Source: Streptomyces sp. NBC_01237
GTDB taxonomy: Bacteria; Actinomycetota; Actinomycetes; Streptomycetales; Streptomycetaceae
Direction: 5' to 3'
Length of the DNA stretch: 64,000 bases
NCBI RefSeq assembly: GCF_035917275.1
Contig: NZ_CP108508.1
Span: forward strand, 6,572,001-6,636,000
Shown here: piece by piece, positions 55,122 through 62,849 of the stretch
How the letters are laid out: the number at the start of each line of letters is the position of its first letter
Numbering within the stretch: the stretch's first letter is position 1
Program-made: the position numbers and the translations under genes
Notes under the pieces: generated by a model
What the model was told of the DNA's origin: nothing
Databases searched by the model: none
What the model saw: only the letters and a program-made list of their open reading frames with translations

Positions 55122-56266
55122 CCCGCCGCCGCACCCTTGTCGTCACCAACGACTTCCCGCCGCGCCAGGGCGGCATAGAGACCTTCGTCCACGCCATGAC
55201 CAGCCGCTTTCCCGCCGACTCCGTTGTCGTCCACACCTCCGCCGAACCCGGCTCCGCCGCCCACGACGCGGCGCTCCCGTACCCGGTGGTCCGCGATCCG
55301 GCCCGGATGCTGCTGCCCACCGCGCGCGTCGCCGACCGGTCCGTCGAGCTCGCCCGGCGCCACGGCTGCGACAGCGTGTGGTTCGGGGCAGCCGCTCCGC
55401 TCGGCCTGATGGCGGACCGGCTGCGCCGCGGGGCCGGGGTGCGGCGGGCCGTCGCCACCACCCACGGCCATGAGGTGTGGTGGGCCCGCACGCCGGGCGC
55501 CCGCTCCCTGCTGCGCCTGATCGGGGCCCGTACCGATGCCCTGACCTACCTCGGCGCGGCCACCAGGGCGCCGATCGCCGCCGCGGTCGGCCCCGCCGCC
55601 GCCGGCCGGATGGTGCGCCTCGCGCCGGGCGTCGACCCCGAGGCGTTCCGGGTGCGGCAGGGGGAGCGGCACGGCCCCGGCAGCGTCCGGGAACGCTACG
55701 GGCTGGGCGACCGTCCGGTGATCCTGTGCGCCGCCAGGCTCGTCCCGCGCAAGGGCCAGGACACGCTGATCCGGGCCCTGCCCGCCGTGCGGCGGGCGGT
55801 TCCCGGAGCCGTGCTCCTGCTGACCGGAGACGGACCGTACGCCCGCTCCCTGCACCGTCTGGCCGGGGCCGTCGGGGTCGGGGACGCCGTGATCATGGCG
55901 GGCGGTCAGCCCCACGCGGCGATGCCGGACCACTACGCGGCCGCCGACGTCTTCGCGATGCCCTGCCGTACGCGCCGCCGCGGCCTGGAGGTCGAAGGGC
56001 TCGGCATCGTCTTCCTGGAAGCCGCCGCCGCGGGGCTGCCCGTCCTCGTCGGCGATTCGGGCGGTGCGCCGGACACCGTGCGCGACGGGGAGACGGGGCA
56101 TCTTGTCGACGGCAGGGACATCCCGGCCGTGGCCGCCCGGCTCGTCGGACTGCTGCGGGACCGCGGGGCGGCGACGGCGATGGGGGAGAAGGGCCGGGCC
56201 TGGGTGCGCCAGGAGTGGGGGTGGGACCAGGCCTACGACACGCTCGCGGCGCTCCTTCATTCGTAA
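55118..56266 (+). CDS. GT4 family glycosyltransferase (PimB-like)
   Basis: A 382-residue GT-B enzyme. The start is TTRRRTLVVTNDFPPRQGG without its first residue; the N-terminal nucleotide site follows. The C-terminal donor-binding motif EGLGIVFLEAAAAGLPVLVG has the E-x7-E pattern of GT4 enzymes, and RLVPRKGQDTLIRALP is typical. TTG 55118 is the start because AAAGG lies seven bases upstream and the frame joins the previous stop (TTGA). The PimB-like resemblance suggests mannosyl transfer to a phosphatidylinositol-type lipid, which is inference. Confidence 0.85.
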   Translation: MTRRRTLVVTNDFPPRQGGIETFVHAMTSRFPADSVVVHTSAEPGSAAHDAALPYPVVRDPARMLLPTARVADRSVELARRHGCDSVWFGAAAPLGLMADRLRRGAGVRRAVATTHGHEVWWARTPGARSLLRLIGARTDALTYLGAATRAPIAAAVGPAAAGRMVRLAPGVDPEAFRVRQGERHGPGSVRERYGLGDRPVILCAARLVPRKGQDTLIRALPAVRRAVPGAVLLLTGDGPYARSLHRLAGAVGVGDAVIMAGGQPHAAMPDHYAAADVFAMPCRTRRRGLEVEGLGIVFLEAAAAGLPVLVGDSGGAPDTVRDGETGHLVDGRDIPAVAARLVGLLRDRGAATAMGEKGRAWVRQEWGWDQAYDTLAALLHS

Positions 56267-56423
56267 TCACGAGTGACCGGGTGTGACCAGATGTGATCGG
56301 CTCGTCCCTCCATAACCGCCCTCACCGCTTCTGGCCGCTCCACAGCCCTGCAAGGCCACGCACCACCACGAGCCACGAGCCACCACCAAGAGCCACCAGC
56401 CATGAGCCGTGAGGCCCCGAGCA

Positions 56424-56459
56424 GCGCACGCCTGCCTGTCGCGACAGGCAGGCGTGCGC
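56424..56459. terminator. 36-bp perfect palindrome after the GT4 gene
   Basis: Arms 56424-56440 and 56443-56459 with centre GC form an uninterrupted 36-base palindrome (GCGCACGCCTGCCTGTC and its complement). It lies 158 bases after the GT4 stop and 78 bases before the SRPBCC start. A terminator for either direction or an operator is possible. Confidence 0.75.
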
Positions 56460-56537
56460 CGTGCAAGCTGGAGGCGGTACCTCATGGGCGCGTCCGAGCA
56501 CCACGGGTACCGGAGCGACTTCGGAAGGACCGCGACC

Positions 56538-56987
56538 ATGAGCGACTCGGCCCGCGAGGGCATCGACATCACCCGCGTCTTCGAGGCTCCGAGGGAACGC
56601 GTCTTCGAGGCGTGGACGACCCCCGAGGACTTCGCGGCCTGGTACGGCGCCGACGCGGAGGTGCCGCTCGACCGGGTGTCGATGGATGTCCGGCCCGGCG
56701 GCGCCTGGAGCCTGGTCATCGTGGTGCCGGGCACCGAGATGCCCTTCCACGGGGTCTACCGCGAGGTGATCGCCCCCGAGCGCCTGGTCTTCACGCTCAA
56801 GGACGCCTCGGCACCCCCCGGCATCGAGGGCGAAGTCGTGACCGCCACCTTCACCGAGCTCGGCGACCGGTCGACCGAGGTGGTCTTCCGGCAGCGCGGC
56901 GGCAATCTCACGGCGGAGCAGTACGCGGCGGCCGAGGACGGCTGGGAGGCGTTCTTCGACACGCTGGCCCACCACTTGGTGCTCTGA
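56538..56987 (+). CDS. SRPBCC/AHSA1-family protein
   Basis: A 149-residue START-like protein. RVFEAPRERVFEAWTTPEDF and GAWSLVIVVPGTEMPFHGVY are typical of the AHSA1 branch; the C-terminus ends with WEAFFDTLAHHLVL. Many such proteins bind small hydrophobic ligands or regulate. ATG at 56538 with GGAAGGAC upstream is preferred to an ATG 43 codons earlier that crosses a palindrome. No clear partner in the neighbourhood. Confidence 0.85.
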   Translation: MSDSAREGIDITRVFEAPRERVFEAWTTPEDFAAWYGADAEVPLDRVSMDVRPGGAWSLVIVVPGTEMPFHGVYREVIAPERLVFTLKDASAPPGIEGEVVTATFTELGDRSTEVVFRQRGGNLTAEQYAAAEDGWEAFFDTLAHHLVL

Positions 56988-57129
56988 AACCGCCGGCCGG
57001 GGGCTCCGGCGCCCGCGCGCTCCGGCGCCCGCGTGTATCCCGACGCCGGACGTCAGGCCTTCCACCGCTGTCCGGCGCACCGCCCCGCACACCACCCGAC
57101 CGGACGCCGCCGGCCTCGCCCGTCACGGG

Positions 57130-58305
57130 TCAGCTCGTCAGCGGCAGTGCTGCCAGCTCCGCGATCACCCAGGTCAGCGGGGCGAACACGATCAGCAGCA
57201 CCCCCGCGCGCAGCGCGGTGGCGGATCGCAGTGCCGAGGCCGGGGCGCCCATCCTGAGCAGTGCGTCGGCCGTCCGGGCGCGGGCCTGTTTGGCCTCCAG
57301 CGCCGAAGTCAGCAGGGTCGCCGTCGTGCAGCCGAGGACGAGGACCGCCCCGAGCGCGGTCAGCGGACCGAAGGAGTGCGGGCCCGACCCGTACAGCGTC
57401 GCTGCCGCGATCACCGCGGAGAGCACCGCGCAGACGATACCGAGGGGACGGCCGATCCGGCGCGCCTCGTCCATCAGGACCCGGCCCGCCAGCAGGCGTA
57501 CGGCGCCGGGGCGCACCGCCTGGAGCAGCCGCCCGCAGAGGTGGGTGAGCCCGGGCCCGGCCATGGCCAGGCCGATCGCGGTGAGGGTCCAGCCCGCCAG
57601 GACCGCGGCCGGGGTGGAGTCGAGCCTGCCGGGCAGTGGGAACGCGCTGCCCGCCGAGCCCCGGCTGGTGTACGCCTCGACCGCGAGCCCGGCGGCCGTC
57701 AGCGCCACGCCCCAAGGCAGCCCGGCGGGCGTCGGCGCCGGGTCCGGTGCTTCCGGTGCCTCGAACGCCTCGAAGGTCTCGGGTGTCGTCGCCGACGGCC
57801 GGGCCCGCAGTGCGAGCGCACTCGCCGTCGCCGAGGCCACCGGTACCAGGGCCAGCAGCGTGAGCGCTGCGGCGAGCGGCAACGGGGCTTCCGCGCCGAG
57901 GAGTTCCGCGGCGCCGCCGTCGAACGGGAGCCCCGTCAGATCGCCGCGCAGGTGCAGGAAGAGGAGCAGGGCCACCATCGAGCCGAGCGTGGTGGACACG
58001 GCCGTCGAGACCGCGGCGAGCACGGAGAGCTTGACCGGGCCGAGGCCGACGGCGGAGAGCCCGGAGCGCGGGCGGGTGCTCGGGTCCGTACGGGCCACCG
58101 CGACCGCGAACTGCACGGCGGCCACCAACGGTACGAAGCACCACAGCAGCCGGAGCACCGAGGCGGCGGCGTGCGCCGGGTGCCCGGAGGCGTACCCCAG
58201 GGTGCACAGCAGCAGGAAGCCGACCCCGGCCGACGCGGCGGCGACCAGCAGCCGCCGCACCAGCACCAGCGGATGGGTACCGCGGGTCAGACGGAGAGCG
58301 AGCAC
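57130..58305 (-). CDS. ABC transporter permease-like membrane protein
   Basis: A 391-residue membrane protein with about ten hydrophobic segments and no recognisable FtsX family motif. GTG at 58305 overlaps the ATPase end by 19 bases, so the two genes are coupled. It is listed as a permease because of its position after an ABC ATPase. The substrate is unknown; a peptide or lipid exporter is possible. Confidence 0.75.
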   Translation of the reverse strand: MLALRLTRGTHPLVLVRRLLVAAASAGVGFLLLCTLGYASGHPAHAAASVLRLLWCFVPLVAAVQFAVAVARTDPSTRPRSGLSAVGLGPVKLSVLAAVSTAVSTTLGSMVALLLFLHLRGDLTGLPFDGGAAELLGAEAPLPLAAALTLLALVPVASATASALALRARPSATTPETFEAFEAPEAPDPAPTPAGLPWGVALTAAGLAVEAYTSRGSAGSAFPLPGRLDSTPAAVLAGWTLTAIGLAMAGPGLTHLCGRLLQAVRPGAVRLLAGRVLMDEARRIGRPLGIVCAVLSAVIAAATLYGSGPHSFGPLTALGAVLVLGCTTATLLTSALEAKQARARTADALLRMGAPASALRSATALRAGVLLIVFAPLTWVIAELAALPLTS

Positions 58306-59024
58306 GCCGAGCGGCCTTCCGTATCCGATACGGCGGGCAGAGTGACGGTGGCGACGCGGCGGCCGTCCAGCAGCGGGACGATGCGGTCGGCGAGGTCGGC
58401 GATCTCGACGTCGTGGGTGGCCAGGACGACCGTGATGCCGTGCGAGCGGGCAGCCGTGGTGAGGGTGCGCAGGAGCTGGGTGCGGTCGGCCCGGTGCAGC
58501 GTCGCGGTCGGCTCGTCGGCGAAGATCACGGACGGTGACGCCGCCAGGGCCCGGGCGACGGAGATCCGCTGGCGCTGTGCCTGGAGCAGGGCGTGCGGGC
58601 GCTTCCTGGCGACCACGCCGATGTCGAGGCGGTCCAGCCACTCCAGCGCGGTCTTCTTGGCCGCCCGGTGCGAGACACCGCGCAGCAGCAGCGGGAGGGC
58701 CGCGTTCTCCCAGGTGGTCAGCTCGGGGACGAGCTGCGGGTCGGAGGCGATCCAGCCGAAGCGGTCGCGCCGCAGCCGCTCGCGGAGCCTGGGGCCCATG
58801 GTGTGCACGGGGACGCTGTTGAACCACACCTCGCCCTGCTGGGGCACCAGCTGACCGGAGAGGCAGCGCAGCAGGGTCGACTTCCCGCTGCCGCGCGGGC
58901 CGGTCACGGCCAGGACCTCGCCGTCGCGGATGCCGAGGGAGACACCGCCGAGGCCGGGCGAGCCGTTGTGGGAGTGGTGCAGGGAACGCGCCCAGATCAC
59001 GTCGTTGTCCGGCGGGGCCACCAT
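58287..59024 (-). CDS. ABC transporter ATP-binding protein with a degenerate signature motif
   Basis: A 245-residue ABC ATPase. Walker A GPRGSGKST is normal. Where LSGGQ is expected, the sequence is LLQAQRQRISVARALAA, lacking the Ser-Gly-Gly. Walker B is SVIFADEPTATL and the H-loop is VVLATHD. ATG at 59024 is chosen with GAGGTG upstream. It may be catalytically weak or have a regulatory role. Its partner is the membrane protein just downstream. Confidence 0.82.
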   Translation of the reverse strand: MVAPPDNDVIWARSLHHSHNGSPGLGGVSLGIRDGEVLAVTGPRGSGKSTLLRCLSGQLVPQQGEVWFNSVPVHTMGPRLRERLRRDRFGWIASDPQLVPELTTWENAALPLLLRGVSHRAAKKTALEWLDRLDIGVVARKRPHALLQAQRQRISVARALAASPSVIFADEPTATLHRADRTQLLRTLTTAARSHGITVVLATHDVEIADLADRIVPLLDGRRVATVTLPAVSDTEGRSACSLSV

Positions 59025-59140
59025 GGCGTACACCTCGGTTCAGATCAGTTTTCCCGTTCCCCCGTACGGGGGAACGAAGACGCGGCCGATCGGTCACTGG
59101 GCACCGTAGGTAGTCGGACCGGGGTGTGCGCACAGCACGC

Positions 59141-59226
59141 GGCCCGGATGCGCCGCTTCTCACTCGAAAGGGCTCATCCGGGCCGCGTGGACCGTATGAA
59201 ATGACCGCCGGATGATGATCATCCGG
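59141..59226 (-). terminator. Terminator-like repeats after the aminotransferase gene
   Basis: Two inverted repeats: 59208-59226 (9-base arms, one-base centre) and 59141-59150 with 59175-59184 (GGCCCGGATG and its complement, 24-base loop). They lie between the aminotransferase end and the ABC ATPase start and could stop transcription from the aminotransferase. Confidence 0.45.
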
Positions 59227-59241
59227 TGGGCGTGGCGTCGG

Positions 59242-60603
59242 TCAGAGCTTCGTCCACGCCTCCGTCAGGACGGTCCTCAGGACGCCCTCGATCTCGTCGA
59301 ACGTCGACTGGTCGGAGATCAGCGGCGGCGCGAGCTGGATGACCGGGTCGCCGCGGTCGTCGGCCCGGCAGTACAGACCGTTGTCGTACAGCGCCTTGGA
59401 GAGGAAGCCGTACAGGACGCGCTCGGTCTCCTCGTCGGTGAAGGTCTCCTTGGTGACCTTGTCCTTCACGAGCTCGATGCCGTAGAAGAAGCCGTTGCCG
59501 CGGACGTCGCCGACGATCGGCAGGTCGTGCAGCTTCTGCAGCGTCGTCAGGAACGCGTTCTCGTTGTCGAGGACGTGCTGGTTGAGGCCCTCGCGCTCGA
59601 AGATGTCGAGGTTGGCGAGGCCGACCGCGGCGGAGACCGGGTGGCCGCCGAAGGTGTAGCCGTGCAGGAAGGTGTTGCCGCCCTGGTAGAACGGCTCCGC
59701 GATCCGGTCCGAGACGATGCAGGCTCCTATCGGGGAGTACCCGGAGGTCATGCCCTTGGCGCAGGTGATCATGTCCGGCACGTAGCCGAACTTGTCGCAG
59801 GCGAACATTGTGCCGAGCCGGCCGAAGGCGCAGATGACCTCGTCGGAGACGAGCAGCACGTCGTACTTGTCGCAGATCTCGCGGACCCGCTGGAAGTATC
59901 CGGGCGGCGGCGGGAAGCAGCCGCCGGCGTTCTGCACGGGCTCCAGGAACACCGCGGCGACGGTCTCCGGGCCCTCGAAGAGGATCTCCTGCTCGATCTG
60001 GTCGGCGGCCCAGCGGCCGAAGGCCACCGGGTCGTCACCGAAGAGCGGGGCGCGGTAGATGTTGGTGTTCGGCACCTTGTGCGCGCCGGGGACCAGCGGC
60101 TCGAAGGGGGCCTTCAGGGCCGGCAGACCGGTGATCGACAGGGCGCCCTGCGGGGTGCCGTGGTAGGCGACGGCGCGCGAGATGACCTTGTACTTGGTCG
60201 GCTTGCCCTGGAGCTTGAAGTACTGCTTGGCCAGCTTCCAGGCGGTCTCGACGGCCTCGCCGCCACCGGTGGTGAAGAAGACCTTGTTGAGGTCGCCCGG
60301 CGCGTAGTCGGCCAGCCGCTCGGCCAGCTCGACGGCCTTCGGGTGGGCGTAGGACCACACCGGGAAGAAGGCCAGCTCCTGCGCCTGCTTGTACGCCGTC
60401 TCGGCGAGCTCGTGACGGCCGTGACCGGCGTTGACCACGAACAGGCCGGAGAGGCCGTCGAGGTACCGCTTGCCCTGGTCGTCGTAGATGTAGGTGCCCT
60501 CACCCCGCACGATGGTGGGAACGGGGGCGTTCTCGTAGTCCGACATGCGGGTGAAGTGCATCCACAGGTGGTCGTACGCGGTTCGGCTGAGGTCCTTGCT
60601 CAC
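59242..60603 (-). CDS. Class III PLP-dependent aminotransferase
   Basis: A 453-residue fold-type I aminotransferase. FFTTGGGEAVETAWKLAKQY (phosphate cup), LVSDEVICAFGRLGTMFACD with the aspartate and ITCAKGMTSGYSPIGACIVS with the PLP lysine are all intact. GTG at 60603 lies two bases after the lrp stop. The neighbours (Lrp, aldehyde dehydrogenase, polyamine-binding protein) suggest it uses putrescine, another diamine or GABA, with pyruvate as amino acceptor; the S. coelicolor homologue has been linked to polyamine use (recalled). Confidence 0.9.
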   Translation of the reverse strand: MSKDLSRTAYDHLWMHFTRMSDYENAPVPTIVRGEGTYIYDDQGKRYLDGLSGLFVVNAGHGRHELAETAYKQAQELAFFPVWSYAHPKAVELAERLADYAPGDLNKVFFTTGGGEAVETAWKLAKQYFKLQGKPTKYKVISRAVAYHGTPQGALSITGLPALKAPFEPLVPGAHKVPNTNIYRAPLFGDDPVAFGRWAADQIEQEILFEGPETVAAVFLEPVQNAGGCFPPPPGYFQRVREICDKYDVLLVSDEVICAFGRLGTMFACDKFGYVPDMITCAKGMTSGYSPIGACIVSDRIAEPFYQGGNTFLHGYTFGGHPVSAAVGLANLDIFEREGLNQHVLDNENAFLTTLQKLHDLPIVGDVRGNGFFYGIELVKDKVTKETFTDEETERVLYGFLSKALYDNGLYCRADDRGDPVIQLAPPLISDQSTFDEIEGVLRTVLTEAWTKL

Positions 60604-60605
60604 GG

Positions 60606-61112
60606 CTATCGGGTTCCCCACATATAGGTCTGCTTCTTGAGCTTGAGGTAGACGAAGCTCTCGGTGGAGCGAACGCCGGGTATGGCCCGGATGCGCTTGT
60701 TGATCGTCTCCAGCAGGTGGTCGTCGTCCTCGCAGACGATCTCCACCATCAGGTCGAACGAGCCCGCGGTCATCACCACGTACTCGCACTCGGCCATGGC
60801 CGACAGGGCCTCTGCCACGGGGTCGAGGTCGCCCTCGACGTTGATGCCGACCATCGCCTGCCGCCGCAGGCCCACGGTGAGCGGGTCCGTGACGGCGACG
60901 ATCTGCATCACGCCCTGATCGAGCAGCTTCTGGACGCGCTGGCGCACGGCGGCTTCGGAGAGGCCGACGGCCTTGCCGATCGCGGCGTACGGACGACGCC
61001 CGTCCTCCTGGAGCTGCTCGATGATTGCGAGGGAGACGGCATCGACCGCTGGGGACGATCCGTTCCCTGTCCTGGAGTCTGCGCTGCGACTGGCCACGAA
61101 CTCACTCTGCAC
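60606..61112 (-). CDS. Lrp/AsnC family transcriptional regulator
   Basis: A 168-residue regulator. The N-terminal helix-turn-helix has AIIEQLQEDGRRPYAAIGKA and VGLSEAAVRQRVQKL, and the C-terminal RAM domain has ECEYVVMTAGSFDLMVEIVC. GTG at 61112 is chosen; the first residues before it have no family support. Its stop is two bases from the aminotransferase start. It likely controls both divergent transcripts. Confidence 0.92.
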   Translation of the reverse strand: MQSEFVASRSADSRTGNGSSPAVDAVSLAIIEQLQEDGRRPYAAIGKAVGLSEAAVRQRVQKLLDQGVMQIVAVTDPLTVGLRRQAMVGINVEGDLDPVAEALSAMAECEYVVMTAGSFDLMVEIVCEDDDHLLETINKRIRAIPGVRSTESFVYLKLKKQTYMWGTR

Positions 61113-61274
61113 CGAGACTCGTCTGTCTCGCAACCCCAAATCGATGAAATTCGTTGTTTGAGGGTCTGGATCTCACTGAATCCGAAGTTCCCGGCGGGTG
61201 GGTATGTCGAAAGCGTCACCGGAACGATTAGGGTGGACATCTCACCCATCGGACAGCCGACAGGAGGGGTGGTT
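61113..61274. promoter_or_regulatory. Divergent control region lrp-aldehyde dehydrogenase
   Basis: A CAAA-N16-TTTG imperfect dyad at 61137-61160 is AT-rich and may be the Lrp site. TAGGGT at 61229-61234 with TGTCGA at 61205-61210 (18-base spacer) is a candidate promoter for the dehydrogenase. Confidence 0.45.
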
Positions 61275-62711
61275 GTGACCACCGAGGTGCGCCGTCTGCG
61301 CAACTACATCAACGGAGAGTTCCGGGACGCCGCGGACGGGCGGACCATTGATGTGGTCAACCCGGTGACGGAAGAGGTCTACGCGACCTCCCCGCTCTCC
61401 GGTCAGGCCGATGTCGATGCCGCCATGGACGCCGCTGCCGCCGCGTTCCCCGCCTGGCGTGACGTCACGCCCGCGGAGCGCCAGAAGGCCCTGCTGAAGA
61501 TCGCGGACGCCTTCGAGGAGCGGGCCGAGGACCTGATCGCGGCCGAGTCGGAGAACACCGGCAAGCCGCTGGAGCTCACCCGTACCGAAGAGGTCCCGCC
61601 GATGGTGGACCAGATCCGCTTCTTCGCGGGCGCCGCCCGGATGCTCGAAGGCCGCTCGGCCGGCGAGTACATGGAGGGCCTCACCTCCATCGTCCGGCGT
61701 GAGCCGGTCGGGGTCTGCGCGCAGGTGGCGCCGTGGAACTACCCGATGATGATGGCTGTGTGGAAGTTCGCCCCGGCGCTCGCCGCGGGCAACACCGTCG
61801 TCATCAAGCCGTCCGACACCACCCCGGCGTCGACTGTGCTGATCGCCGAGATCATCGGCCAGATCCTCCCCAAGGGCGTCTTCAACGTCATCTGCGGCGA
61901 CCGGGACACCGGCCGTGCGATGGTCGAGCACCCGACCCCGGCGATGGCCTCCATCACCGGTTCGGTACGGGCCGGCATGCAGGTCGCCGAGTCCGCGGCC
62001 AAGGACGTCAAGCGCGTCCACCTGGAGCTCGGTGGCAAGGCGCCCGCCGTGGTCTTCGAGGACAGCGACATCGCCAAGGCCGTCGAGGGCATCTCCGGCG
62101 CGGGCTACTTCAACGCGGGCCAGGACTGTACGGCCGCGACCCGCGTGCTGGTCCACGAGTCCATCCACGACGAGTTCGTCACCGCGCTCGCCAAGGCCGC
62201 CGCCGACACGAAGACCGGGCAGCCGGACGACGAGGACGTGCTGTACGGCCCGCTGAACAACGCCAACCAGCTGAAGCAGGTCAGCGGCTTCATCGAGCGC
62301 CTCCCCGCGCACGCCAAGGTCGAGGCCGGTGGCCACCGGGTCGGTGAGAAGGGCTACTTCTACGCCCCGACCGTCGTCTCCGGGCTCAAGCAGGACGACG
62401 AGATCATCCAGAACGAGGTCTTCGGCCCGGTCATCACGGTCCAGTCGTTCACCGACGAGGCCCAGGCCCTGGAGTACGCGAACGGCGTCGAGTACGCGCT
62501 GGCGTCCTCGGTGTGGACCAAGGACCACTCCCGCGCGATGCGGATGTCCAAGAACCTCGACTTCGGCTGCGTGTGGATCAACACTCACATCCCGCTCGTC
62601 GCCGAGATGCCGCACGGCGGGTTCAAGAAGTCCGGATACGGCAAGGACCTCTCCGCGTACGGCTTCGAGGACTACACCCGGATCAAGCACGTCATGACGT
62701 CGCTCGACTGA
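61275..62711 (+). CDS. Gamma-aminobutyraldehyde dehydrogenase-like enzyme
   Basis: A 478-residue NAD(P)-dependent aldehyde dehydrogenase. APWNYPMMMAVWKFAPALAA with the nucleotide site, LELGGKAPAVVFED (glutamate) and FNAGQDCTAATRVLVH with the catalytic cysteine are normal. Close to the aminobutyraldehyde/betaine aldehyde group. GTG at 61275 has AGGAGGGG upstream. It would oxidise the aldehyde made by the aminotransferase across the intergenic region. Confidence 0.92.
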   Translation: MTTEVRRLRNYINGEFRDAADGRTIDVVNPVTEEVYATSPLSGQADVDAAMDAAAAAFPAWRDVTPAERQKALLKIADAFEERAEDLIAAESENTGKPLELTRTEEVPPMVDQIRFFAGAARMLEGRSAGEYMEGLTSIVRREPVGVCAQVAPWNYPMMMAVWKFAPALAAGNTVVIKPSDTTPASTVLIAEIIGQILPKGVFNVICGDRDTGRAMVEHPTPAMASITGSVRAGMQVAESAAKDVKRVHLELGGKAPAVVFEDSDIAKAVEGISGAGYFNAGQDCTAATRVLVHESIHDEFVTALAKAAADTKTGQPDDEDVLYGPLNNANQLKQVSGFIERLPAHAKVEAGGHRVGEKGYFYAPTVVSGLKQDDEIIQNEVFGPVITVQSFTDEAQALEYANGVEYALASSVWTKDHSRAMRMSKNLDFGCVWINTHIPLVAEMPHGGFKKSGYGKDLSAYGFEDYTRIKHVMTSLD

Positions 62712-62742
62712 GACCGCCCGGCGGACATCGCGGTGCAGGCTA

Positions 62743-62768
62743 CGGCCCCGGGCTCCGGCCCGGGGCCG
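62743..62768 (+). terminator. Terminator after the aldehyde dehydrogenase
   Basis: Perfect 11-base stem (62743-62753 with 62758-62768), loop TCCG, followed by TTTCG. It is 31 bases after the stop. Confidence 0.85.
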
Positions 62769-62849
62769 TTTCGCGTCCTCCGGCGGCCGGGTGCCCGCAC
62801 CATCGACAGGGTGTGCGGACCGGGTGGGTGGCGCTGGACGGTTGGTCCA

